DNA of 64,000 nucleotides from Gallaecimonas sp045291545 (lineage in GTDB: Bacteria; Pseudomonadota; Gammaproteobacteria; Enterobacterales; Gallaecimonadaceae). A program made the position numbers and the translations under genes. The first letter of the stretch is position 1; every line of letters starts with the position of its first letter. Shown piece by piece: positions 43,655 to 51,195 of the stretch. The stretch spans positions 1,736,001 through 1,800,000 of the forward strand of contig NZ_CP149514.1 of NCBI RefSeq assembly GCF_045291545.1. The letters run 5' to 3'. A model generated the notes under the pieces. The model ran no database searches, was not told the DNA's origin, and saw only the letters and a program-made list of their open reading frames with translations.

Positions 43655-44292
43655 TGAAACGCATTGTCGTGCTGATTTCCGGCAGTGGCAGTAACCTGCA
43701 AGCCATCATTGATGCCTGCCAGCAAAGCGGCATTGCCGCTGAGGTGGTGGCGGTGCTGGCCAATAAAGCCGATGCCTATGGCCTGGAGCGCGCTGCCCGG
43801 GCCGGTATTGCCGCCGAAGTCCTGAGCCACCACCAATACCCGCAGCGTGCTGACTACGATCAGGCCTTGGCGGAACGTGTCGCAGCCTATCAGCCAGACT
43901 TGGTGGTATTAGCCGGCTTTATGCGGATCCTGACGCCGGTTTTTGTCGATGCTTTTGCTGGCCGCTTACTGAATATTCATCCGTCACTGCTGCCCAAGTA
44001 TAAAGGCCTGAACACGCACCAGCGGGCTCTGGATGCCGGCGACACTGAGCACGGCGTATCGGTTCATTTTGTTACCGCCGAGCTTGACGGCGGCCCGGTG
44101 ATAGCCCAAGCACGGGTGCCGGTTACTGCCGAGGACTCCGCTGAAACCCTGGCAGAAAAGGTTCATAAACAAGAACATAAACTCTACCCAAGCGTTTGCC
44201 ATTGGTTCGTTGACGGTCGCTTGCAAATGCGCCAAGGTAAGGCCTGGTTCGATGGACAGGTATTACCGCCATGCGGTTTGCAAATACAGTAA
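43654..44292 (+). CDS. purN: Phosphoribosylglycinamide formyltransferase PurN
   Basis: A 212-residue GAR transformylase. It carries the GSGSNLQAIIDAC phosphate-binding segment, AGFMRILTPVFVDAF, the catalytic Asn-His pair in LLNIHPSLLPKYKGLNTHQ and HFVTAELDGGPVIAQ with the catalytic Asp. It follows purM directly and overlaps the DUF3108 gene by 22 bases. Confidence 0.95.
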   Translation: MKRIVVLISGSGSNLQAIIDACQQSGIAAEVVAVLANKADAYGLERAARAGIAAEVLSHHQYPQRADYDQALAERVAAYQPDLVVLAGFMRILTPVFVDAFAGRLLNIHPSLLPKYKGLNTHQRALDAGDTEHGVSVHFVTAELDGGPVIAQARVPVTAEDSAETLAEKVHKQEHKLYPSVCHWFVDGRLQMRQGKAWFDGQVLPPCGLQIQ

Positions 44293-44987
44293 CGCTGCTT
44301 CTGGCCATGGTTGCGCTGCCGGCCCTGGCTACCCCCCTTACCCCCTACGATGCCACCTATAAGGTTGTGCGCAAAGGCAAAACCTATGGCGTAGCCACCC
44401 GTGAGCTGCGCCAGCAGGGGCAACAGTATGTGCTGACAAATAAGTCGGATATTCACTGGCTGATTTTTAGTGACTCTCGCAACGAAAAAGCGACTTTTAC
44501 CGTCCAAGATGGCCAAGTGCAGGCTCAGCACTATGAGTACAGTCGCAAGGGTACCGGTTCGGACGATCACTACAGCATGCAATTTGCTGATAGCGTGGTC
44601 AGCAGTGATGGTGGCGCTGGTGTGCACTTTAAAGGCGTTGCTTACGATCCCCTGTCTTACCAGCAGCAGCTGGCGCTGGACCTTGCCGCTGGCAAGAAAG
44701 ACGTGTCATTCGATCTCTACCAGGAGCTGAAGCATAAACATTACCGCTTTAAAGTCTTGGGGGAAGAGCGCCTCAGCACACCTTACGGGGAAGTTGATAC
44801 CATTCGTGTCGAGCGGGTTCGCAGCCCTGACAGCAGCCGTCAGACGCTATTTTGGCTGGCGCCTAGCCTGAATTACGCACTGGTAAAACTCTGGCAAGGT
44901 AAAAATGGCTCGGAGCAGATGGAACTGGTGCTCAGTGATTTCAAAAGCCTGCCTCAGCAAGCCCAGGAAGCCAGCCTATCTCACTGA
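44271..44987 (+). CDS. DUF3108 exported protein
   Basis: A 238-residue protein with a signal peptide (LLLAMVALPALA) and the DUF3108 pattern PYDATYKVVRKGKTYGVATR. The family follows purN in many gammaproteobacteria, as here where its start lies inside the purN end. It is predicted periplasmic and beta-rich. No function is known, and the purine operon position does not obviously explain it. No terminator is evident before the next gene, although a 14-bp hairpin follows at 45046. Confidence 0.85.
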   Translation: MRFANTVTLLLAMVALPALATPLTPYDATYKVVRKGKTYGVATRELRQQGQQYVLTNKSDIHWLIFSDSRNEKATFTVQDGQVQAQHYEYSRKGTGSDDHYSMQFADSVVSSDGGAGVHFKGVAYDPLSYQQQLALDLAAGKKDVSFDLYQELKHKHYRFKVLGEERLSTPYGEVDTIRVERVRSPDSSRQTLFWLAPSLNYALVKLWQGKNGSEQMELVLSDFKSLPQQAQEASLSH

Positions 44988-45045
44988 TTCAGTTGCGCAT
45001 TATTTGCCCTGAGTCAATATTTCCCTCGCCATTGCCGCTGTACAG

Positions 45046-45087
45046 TAAACAACATCCTTACAACATAAATAAAAAGGATGTTGTTTA
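45046..45087 (+). promoter_or_regulatory. Perfect 14-bp hairpin covering the ribosome binding site
   Basis: TAAACAACATCCTT (45046-45059) and AAGGATGTTGTTTA (45074-45087) are exact reverse complements around a 14-base loop. The right arm contains the AAGG ribosome binding site and reaches the first base of the ATG at 45087. No T-tract follows, so it looks like a translational control hairpin rather than a terminator. Confidence 0.65.
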
Positions 45088-45413
45088 TGCGCCGCCCGCC
45101 GTTTAGAACCCCACCACGCCTCGCTGCGGATTTTGGCACCTTGTGCTGCATTGCCTTTGTGTTTATTGCCGCCGGCAGTGTGCTGGATATTGTACTAACG
45201 ATGGTCCGTTCGCCTCTGTCGGCTAGCCTGCTACTCGTTGGTAGTATTCAAAGTCTGGCGCTCTTACTGGCTGCTTACGGCATGATTTGGCTTAACGGTG
45301 GTGCTCAGGAGTTGCTTTTACGCCTGGGGCAGGTTCGGGCAGTGTTGCTGTTGGTTGCACTGCTAGCGGTTGCTATCGGCGTTGATACGTTGGATTGGCC
45401 GGTGTGGCTATAG
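45087..45413 (+). CDS. Small membrane protein of unknown function
   Basis: A 108-residue ORF with three likely membrane helices (about 17-38, 43-65 and 80-102) after a basic, proline-rich start (MRRPPFRTPPR). The ATG at 45087 is preferred because AAGG lies at correct spacing; an ATG at 45078 overlaps that sequence. The start region is enclosed by a perfect hairpin. A terminator-like hairpin follows. No family was recognised. Confidence 0.6.
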   Translation: MRRPPFRTPPRLAADFGTLCCIAFVFIAAGSVLDIVLTMVRSPLSASLLLVGSIQSLALLLAAYGMIWLNGGAQELLLRLGQVRAVLLLVALLAVAIGVDTLDWPVWL

Positions 45414-45414
45414 C

Positions 45415-45453
45415 AGCCTCTCATGGCTTGGCGCCATGGAGGCTGTGGTTTTA
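45415..45453 (+). terminator. Hairpin after the small membrane protein gene
   Basis: CAGCCT (45415-45420) pairs with AGGCTG (45441-45446), with CATGG/CCATG extending the stem inside, followed by TGGTTTTATT. It separates the gene from convergent gmhA. Confidence 0.6.
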
Positions 45454-46032
45454 TTATGCGGTCAGTTTTTCCACCATCAAAATGATGCTGTGGATCACCT
45501 TGATGTGAATTTCCTGAATCCGATCGGCATATCCGAAGTGTGGCACCCGAACCTCCACGTCAGCCTGGCCGGCCAGCTTGCCACCGTCTTTTCCGGTCAG
45601 CAGAATAACCTTCATGCCTTTGGCTTTAGCCGCTTCCACAGCGCGAATAATGTTGCCGGAATTGCCGGAGGTAGATAGTCCGAACAGCACATCACCGGCC
45701 TGGCCAACAGCCTCAACATAACGCGAAAACACGTACTCGTAGCCGTAATCATTACCCACACACGATAAGTGGCTGGGATCAGAAATGGCAATGGCCGGCA
45801 GACCGGGGCGATTTTCCCGAAAGCGGCCGGTCAGCTCTTCGGCAAAGTGCATGGCGTCGCAGTGGGAGCCGCCATTTCCGCACGCCAAGACTTTACCGCC
45901 ATCCTTAAAACGGGCGGCAAGAAGCTCTGCTGCTGCAACAACAGTGTTGAGCAGTGTTTCATCTGCCAGCACTTTTTCCAATACGGCCGCCGCTTCAGTC
46001 AGCTCAGCACGTACCATGTCCTGTAACGCCAT
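45454..46032 (-). CDS. gmhA: Phosphoheptose isomerase GmhA
   Basis: A 192-residue SIS-domain enzyme, same length as E. coli GmhA, converting sedoheptulose 7-phosphate to D-glycero-D-manno-heptose 7-phosphate for lipopolysaccharide core. Diagnostic segments: ACGNGGSHCDAMHFAEELTG, GLSTSGNSGNI and VPHFGYADRIQEIHIKVIH. The HFAEELTGRFRENRP segment favours GmhA over the related DiaA. Divergent from fadE, as in E. coli (lpcA/fadE). Confidence 0.93.
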   Translation of the reverse strand: MALQDMVRAELTEAAAVLEKVLADETLLNTVVAAAELLAARFKDGGKVLACGNGGSHCDAMHFAEELTGRFRENRPGLPAIAISDPSHLSCVGNDYGYEYVFSRYVEAVGQAGDVLFGLSTSGNSGNIIRAVEAAKAKGMKVILLTGKDGGKLAGQADVEVRVPHFGYADRIQEIHIKVIHSIILMVEKLTA

Positions 46033-46136
46033 TTTTTTATCCTGTCAGTTCGCTGTTGTCGCCGATTATAACCAGCCACCGGCAACAAATCCTTCTTGAT
46101 CCTCAGCATCGTATCCAGTACAAAGTGGCTATCATT

Positions 46137-46153
46137 AAGAGGTCTGACCTCTA
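46137..46153 (+). promoter_or_regulatory. FadR-like operator upstream of fadE
   Basis: AAGAGGTCTGACCTCTA contains the complete FadR core GGTC-N-GACC in a perfect AGAGGTC/GACCTCT palindrome, matching 11 of 15 fixed consensus positions. It lies about 30-47 bases before the fadE start codon. Confidence 0.6.
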
Positions 46154-46183
46154 GCGAGAAAACCCCATATTAAGGAGGGAGTC

Positions 46184-48646
46184 GTGTTAACTCTATTCTG
46201 GACTCTGGTTATCATCGGCGGTGCCGGTGCGCTGGCCTACCACCGCGCCTCACTGATGACATTCACCGTGGCGACCTTCGCCACCCTGCTGGTTGGCAGT
46301 TTGAGTGGCGGTATCAGCCTGTGGCTGTGGCTACTGGCCTTGCTGGTACTGGTACCCCTGAATGTCACCTCGATTCGGCAGAATTATATTTCCGGCCCCT
46401 TCTTGAAGCTGTATCGCAAGATCATGCCGGAAATGTCCAGCACCGAGCAGGAAGCCATTGAAGCCGGCACCACCTGGTGGGACGGCGAATTGTTCCGGGG
46501 CAACCCAAACTGGGACAAGCTACACAGCTACCCCAAACCCCAGCTCAGTGCCGAAGAGCAAGCTTTTATTGACGGCCCGGTCGAAGAGCTGTGTGCCATG
46601 GTCAGTGACTGGGAAACCACCCACGAGCGGGCCGACTTGTCACCCGAAGCCTGGCTGTTCATGAAGGACAAAGGCTTCTTCGCGATGATCATCAAAAAAG
46701 AGTACGGCGGGCTGGAATTCTCTGCCTATGCCCAGTCACTGGTGCTGCAAAAGCTGACCGGCGTCTCTATGGTGCTGTCATCTACCGTCGGCGTACCTAA
46801 CTCGCTCGGCCCTGGTGAATTGTTGCAACACTACGGCACCAAGGAACAAAAAGACCATTACCTGCCCCGCTTGGCCAAAGGTCTTGAAGTCCCCTGTTTC
46901 GCATTGACCAGCCCAGAGGCCGGCTCTGATGCGGGCGCCATTCCTGACTTCGGGGTGGTCTGCAAAGGCCAGTGGGACGGTGAAGAAGTGCTCGGCATGA
47001 AGCTGACCTGGAATAAGCGCTACATCACTCTGGCTCCGGTGGCCACCGTACTGGGCCTGGCTTTTAAATTGCGCGACCCCGATGGCCTGTTGGGTAAAAA
47101 AGAAGACCTCGGCGTTACCTGCGCGCTGATCCCGACTACAACGCCTGGAGTGAAAATTGGCCGCCGCCACTTCCCGCTGAATGTACCGTTCCAGAACGGG
47201 CCCACTCAGGGTGAGGAAGTGTTTGTGCCACTGGACTACATCATCGGTGGTCCGAAAATGGCTGGCCAGGGCTGGCGCATGCTGATGGAGTGCCTGTCGG
47301 TTGGCCGTGGTATCACTCTGCCTTCCAACGCTACCGGCGGCGTGAAGACCCTGGCTCTGGCCTCCGGCGCCTACTCACGGGTACGCCGCCAGTTCCGCCT
47401 GCCTATCGGCAAGATGGAAGGGGTACAAGAGCCGTTGGCCCGGCTGGCGGGTAACGCTTATTTGATGGGAGCGACCTGTGAGCTGACCACAACCGGCCTG
47501 GACTTGGGCGAGAAGCCATCAGTGATCTCTGCCATCGTCAAATACCATATGACCGATCGCATGCAAAAAGGCATCATCGACGCCATGGATATCCACGGCG
47601 GTAAAGGGATTTGCATGGGCCCGGAAAACTACCTGGCCCGGGGCTATCAAGGTGCGCCCGTCGCCATCACCGTGGAAGGAGCCAACATCCTGACCCGCTC
47701 GATGATGATTTACGGCCAAGGCGCCATTCGCTGCCATCCGTTCGTACTGGCTGAGCTGGAAGCTGCCAATATTGACGACCATCGCCAGGCACTGGATGCC
47801 TTTGATAAAGCGGTTTTTGGCCACATCGGTTTTGCCACTTCGAACTTCTTCCGTTCACTGTGGCTGGGCCTGACCGGCGCGCGCCTGTCTAGAGCCCCTT
47901 TTGCTGACCAAACCAAGCGTTACTATCAGCACATGAACCGTTTCAGTGCCAACCTGGCGCTTTTATCTGATGTTGCCATGGGGGTTCTGGGCGGTGAACT
48001 GAAGCGCCGTGAACGGGTTTCAGCCCGCTTGGGCGATTTGCTCAGCCAGCTCTATTTGGCCTCAGCCAGCCTCAAGCGCTTCAATGACGAAGGCCGTCGC
48101 AGTGAAGATCTGCCCTTGCTGCAATGGGCCGTCGAAGACGCCTTGTATAAGCTGCAAGACAGCCTGGTGGAACTGCTGAAAAATTTCCCCAACAAATGGG
48201 TTGGCCGCCTACTGCAAGTGGTACTGCTGCCCTGGGGTCGCCCGGTGAACCGGCCCAGCGACCGCCTGGATTACAAGGTGGCGACATTGCTGCAAAAACC
48301 TTCGGAAGTGCGTTCACGACTGGGCCAAAGCCAGTATATGACCCGGGTAGAAAGCAATGCCGTCGGCATGCTGGAACAAACCCTGGATGACATCCTGGCC
48401 GCCGAGCCGCTGTTTGACAAAGTGGCCAAGGCTACCGAGCCGAAGCGTCAGTTCTTCCGTTTGGATGAGGTAGCGGCAGAAGGCCTGGAGCTGGGCCTCA
48501 TTAACGAAGATGAAGCCGAATTGCTGCGCCGCGCCGAGCAGGGCCGGCTGCGCGCCATCAACGTCGATGACTTCGATCCGCTTTACCTGGCTGCCGACAA
48601 AGCGCTGGTTGAGCGTGAACAGAAAGCAAAAGGCCAAGCCGCCTAA
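46184..48646 (+). CDS. fadE: Acyl-CoA dehydrogenase FadE
   Basis: An 820-residue enzyme of the long FadE type (E. coli 814), which introduces the first double bond in beta-oxidation with FAD. Two hydrophobic N-terminal segments (about residues 1-65) suggest membrane attachment, followed by the acyl-CoA dehydrogenase domain (FALTSPEAGSDAGAIPD, GGKGICMGPENY) and the C-terminal DUF1974 region. The start is GTG at 46184 with AAGGAGGG upstream. It has a FadR-like operator and is divergent from gmhA. Confidence 0.94.
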   Translation: MLTLFWTLVIIGGAGALAYHRASLMTFTVATFATLLVGSLSGGISLWLWLLALLVLVPLNVTSIRQNYISGPFLKLYRKIMPEMSSTEQEAIEAGTTWWDGELFRGNPNWDKLHSYPKPQLSAEEQAFIDGPVEELCAMVSDWETTHERADLSPEAWLFMKDKGFFAMIIKKEYGGLEFSAYAQSLVLQKLTGVSMVLSSTVGVPNSLGPGELLQHYGTKEQKDHYLPRLAKGLEVPCFALTSPEAGSDAGAIPDFGVVCKGQWDGEEVLGMKLTWNKRYITLAPVATVLGLAFKLRDPDGLLGKKEDLGVTCALIPTTTPGVKIGRRHFPLNVPFQNGPTQGEEVFVPLDYIIGGPKMAGQGWRMLMECLSVGRGITLPSNATGGVKTLALASGAYSRVRRQFRLPIGKMEGVQEPLARLAGNAYLMGATCELTTTGLDLGEKPSVISAIVKYHMTDRMQKGIIDAMDIHGGKGICMGPENYLARGYQGAPVAITVEGANILTRSMMIYGQGAIRCHPFVLAELEAANIDDHRQALDAFDKAVFGHIGFATSNFFRSLWLGLTGARLSRAPFADQTKRYYQHMNRFSANLALLSDVAMGVLGGELKRRERVSARLGDLLSQLYLASASLKRFNDEGRRSEDLPLLQWAVEDALYKLQDSLVELLKNFPNKWVGRLLQVVLLPWGRPVNRPSDRLDYKVATLLQKPSEVRSRLGQSQYMTRVESNAVGMLEQTLDDILAAEPLFDKVAKATEPKRQFFRLDEVAAEGLELGLINEDEAELLRRAEQGRLRAINVDDFDPLYLAADKALVEREQKAKGQAA

Positions 48647-48663
48647 GCTGTTGAAGCTGAACA

Positions 48664-48694
48664 AAAGGGAGTCTGATGACTCCCTTTTTCTTTA
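48664..48694 (+). terminator. Rho-independent terminator after fadE
   Basis: AAGGGAGT pairs with ACTCCCTT around a short loop and is followed by a T-rich tract. Confidence 0.88.
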
Positions 48695-48802
48695 TTTCTT
48701 GCACCGTTAGTAGTAAACCAAACGATAATATTTGACTTATAACAGAACAGCGTCAGCAACATGCTGGCAGACTGGCAAGGTTTCTAAAAACGGAGGTTAG
48801 TA

Positions 48803-49246
48803 ATGAAAAAAGTGATGCTAGCCATGGTCCTGGCCATGGTATCCGGTGCGGCACTGGCCGATGATTGCGCGACAACCATCGAAGGCAATGACGCCATGCA
48901 ATACAACAAAAAGGAAATTACAGTGCCGGCCAGCTGTAAGTCATTCACCGTGACGCTGAAACACACCGGGTCGCTGCCGAAAAACACCATGGGCCATAAC
49001 TGGGTGCTGAGTAAAAGCGCAGATTACCAGGCTGTGGCCATGGCTGGTGCTCAAGCCGGTTTGGACCATGACTACCTCCCGCAGAACGATCCTCGGGTGC
49101 TGGCGCATACCAAGCTAGTAGGCGGTGGTGAACAAACCAGCGTGACCATTGACATGAGTAAACTGAAAAAAGACGGTGACTACACCTTCTTCTGCTCCTT
49201 CCCCGGCCACTTTGCGGTGATGAACGGTAAGTTCAACATCAAGTAA
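48803..49246 (+). CDS. azu: Azurin, periplasmic blue copper protein
   Basis: A 147-residue precursor with a 19-residue signal peptide (cleavage after ALA). All type 1 copper ligands are present: H65 (MGHNWV), C131, H136 (FFCSFPGH) and M140; subtracting the signal peptide gives 46, 112, 117 and 121, the classic azurin numbers. Azurins shuttle electrons in the periplasm, for example to cytochrome oxidases, peroxidases or nitrite reductase. The gene has its own AAACGGAGG-type ribosome binding site and a terminator, so it is monocistronic. No partner redox gene is adjacent. Confidence 0.95.
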   Translation: MKKVMLAMVLAMVSGAALADDCATTIEGNDAMQYNKKEITVPASCKSFTVTLKHTGSLPKNTMGHNWVLSKSADYQAVAMAGAQAGLDHDYLPQNDPRVLAHTKLVGGGEQTSVTIDMSKLKKDGDYTFFCSFPGHFAVMNGKFNIK

Positions 49247-49252
49247 GGCATC

Positions 49253-49279
49253 AAAGCCCGGCGCTGCCGGGCTTTTTTC
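49253..49279 (+). terminator. Rho-independent terminator after azurin
   Basis: AAAGCCCGG pairs with CCGGGCTTT around CGCTG, followed by T's. Confidence 0.9.
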
Positions 49280-49315
49280 TGGCAACAACACCTACATACC
49301 CCGGGAGATAGCGCG

Positions 49316-49927
49316 ATGAAATGGCTGTGGCGGCTCATGTTCACCACCTTGCTGGCGGCTGCACTGGCCAGCAGCCTGCTGTTTTCTGCGCTCTATCAAA
49401 CCTACTACCACCTGGGCCAGGAAGTGCCGGTTGCCCAAGTCAGCATTACCCCGCTCGGCAAGCAGCTTTATGAACTGACATTACAGGTACCCGGTCAGTG
49501 TCAGCCGATGCAGTTCCCGGTTCGCGGCGATGATTGGCGCCTGGATGCCCGCTTTATCAAGTGGCCCAACTGGTTGACGGTGCTGGGGCTGACCCCGCAA
49601 TACCGGCTGGAACGCTTAGCCGGTCGTTATCAGGACATCCAGCAAGCCAACCATGCACCGCGTACCGTCTACGCTCTGGCGCCCCAGACCTGGCTCAAAC
49701 CGGCCTGGCTCGATAGCCTGTCGTGGCTAATCGACAGTGATTATGGCAGCTCGGTTTATGCGCCGCTGAGCCAGGGGCAATACCGTGTTTACCACAGTGC
49801 CAGCGGTTTATTTTTACGCCCCGCTCCACCTTCGGCAAATGCCGCTGCCGTCACGCCAGATTGCACCAAGCCAGTTTCCTACTGGCAGCAAGCAGCCCAC
49901 TGGCTGGACCAACAGCTACGCAGCTAA
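49316..49927 (+). CDS. Membrane-anchored protein of unknown function
   Basis: A 203-residue protein with an N-terminal membrane anchor (FTTLLAAALASSLLFSALY) and a predicted periplasmic domain with aromatic-rich segments (DDWRLDARFIKWPNWL). Only two cysteines lie in the exported part (GQCQPM and PDCTKP), which could form a disulfide. GGGAGA precedes the ATG. It lies between azurin and the acrAB genes; 116 bases separate it from acrA, so co-transcription is possible but not shown. No function was recognised. Confidence 0.7.
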   Translation: MKWLWRLMFTTLLAAALASSLLFSALYQTYYHLGQEVPVAQVSITPLGKQLYELTLQVPGQCQPMQFPVRGDDWRLDARFIKWPNWLTVLGLTPQYRLERLAGRYQDIQQANHAPRTVYALAPQTWLKPAWLDSLSWLIDSDYGSSVYAPLSQGQYRVYHSASGLFLRPAPPSANAAAVTPDCTKPVSYWQQAAHWLDQQLRS

Positions 49928-50043
49928 ACCTTCGGAAACGGTCTGTAACAGCATTTGCCACCGCAGGCAAAGCTGGCGCTGCTATCATGGCAACTTGCGT
50001 TAGATCACACTTATTTGCACATCGACGGATTTGAGGATACCTC

Positions 50044-51186
50044 ATGAGACAGTACAAGGGAGCGCTGCTGGCGCTGGCTGTTGCCACGGTTATGACTGGT
50101 TGCAAACCGTCTTCACAGGCAGGAGCAGGCCAGCAGGGTGGTCGGCCTATGGCCGAAGTGGGGGTTATGACCGTAAAGACCAGCCCACTGACGCTGACCT
50201 CGCAGTTACCCGGGCGCGTGCATGCCTACCAACAGGCGGAAATCCGCCCACAGGTTAGCGGCATTATTCTCAAGCGCCTGTTTGTTGAGGGTTCAAAGGT
50301 CAGCAAGGGCCAGCCTCTTTATCAAATTGACCCGGCACCTTTTGACGCGAAAGTGGCCAGTGCCGATGCCAGTCTCAGCCGCGCCAAAGCCAGCGCCCAC
50401 AGCGCCGAGCTGAAACTCAAGCGCTACCAGAAGCTGGCCAAGACCCAGTATGTCAGCCAGCAGGATCTGGACGACGCCCAGGCCGCCTACGATTTGGCCA
50501 AAGCCGATGTGCAGGTAGCCAAAGCCGCACTGCATAATGCCAAGATTGATTTGGGCTACACCACTGTCACCTCCCCGATCAGTGGCCAAATAGGCAAGTC
50601 CAATGTGACTGCCGGCGCCCTGGTAACGGCCAACCAAAGCCAGGCATTGGCACTGGTGCAGACCCTGAACCCCATTTATGTGGATCTGAGCGAGTCCAGC
50701 GCTGCCTTGCTGGCCCAGAAAAACCAGATTGCCAAGGGGCAGTTGCAAGCGACCCATAACGCGGCCGTCACCCTGACGCTATCGGATCACAGCACATATC
50801 CACAAAAAGGCGACTTGGAGTTCACCGAAGTGAACGTCGATCCGCAAACCGGTTCGGTGACGCTGCGCGCCCGTTTTGCCAACCCTGACAGTACCTTGCT
50901 GCCGGGCATGTTTGTGCGGGCAAACGTTGACACCGGTAATGCCCCTGACGCCATTTTGGTGCCGCAAAAAGCGGTACGACGCAACCCGCGAGGGGAAGCC
51001 GAAGTGATGCTGGTCAAAGCCGACGGCACCGTCGCCATCCAGCCGGTAGAAACAGCCGAGTCGGTCGGTAACCAGTGGCATATCGTCAGTGGCCTCAAAG
51101 CCGGTGACCGGGTGATCCTTGACGGGCTGCAAAAAGCCCGCCCGGGTACCAAGGTCAAGACCGTGGCCGCCAGTGACAGCCAGTAA
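50044..51186 (+). CDS. acrA: RND efflux periplasmic adaptor, AcrA type
   Basis: A 380-residue lipoprotein (VMTGC, Cys20 or so) of the membrane fusion family. It shows the lipoyl-type half motifs (GRVHAYQQAEIRPQVSG and IDLGYTTVTSPISGQIG), a helical hairpin of Ala/Lys/Gln-rich heptads between them, and a beta-barrel with PGMFVRANVD. It bridges AcrB to an outer membrane TolC channel, which is not encoded here. It is 9 bases before acrB. No local TetR regulator is present. Confidence 0.93.
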   Translation: MRQYKGALLALAVATVMTGCKPSSQAGAGQQGGRPMAEVGVMTVKTSPLTLTSQLPGRVHAYQQAEIRPQVSGIILKRLFVEGSKVSKGQPLYQIDPAPFDAKVASADASLSRAKASAHSAELKLKRYQKLAKTQYVSQQDLDDAQAAYDLAKADVQVAKAALHNAKIDLGYTTVTSPISGQIGKSNVTAGALVTANQSQALALVQTLNPIYVDLSESSAALLAQKNQIAKGQLQATHNAAVTLTLSDHSTYPQKGDLEFTEVNVDPQTGSVTLRARFANPDSTLLPGMFVRANVDTGNAPDAILVPQKAVRRNPRGEAEVMLVKADGTVAIQPVETAESVGNQWHIVSGLKAGDRVILDGLQKARPGTKVKTVAASDSQ

Positions 51187-51195
51187 GGAGTAGCC

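Noticed and set aside
45046..45087. Hairpin as a terminator of the purMN-DUF3108 operon
   Set aside because: No T-run follows either arm on the plus strand; the right arm contains a ribosome binding site instead.
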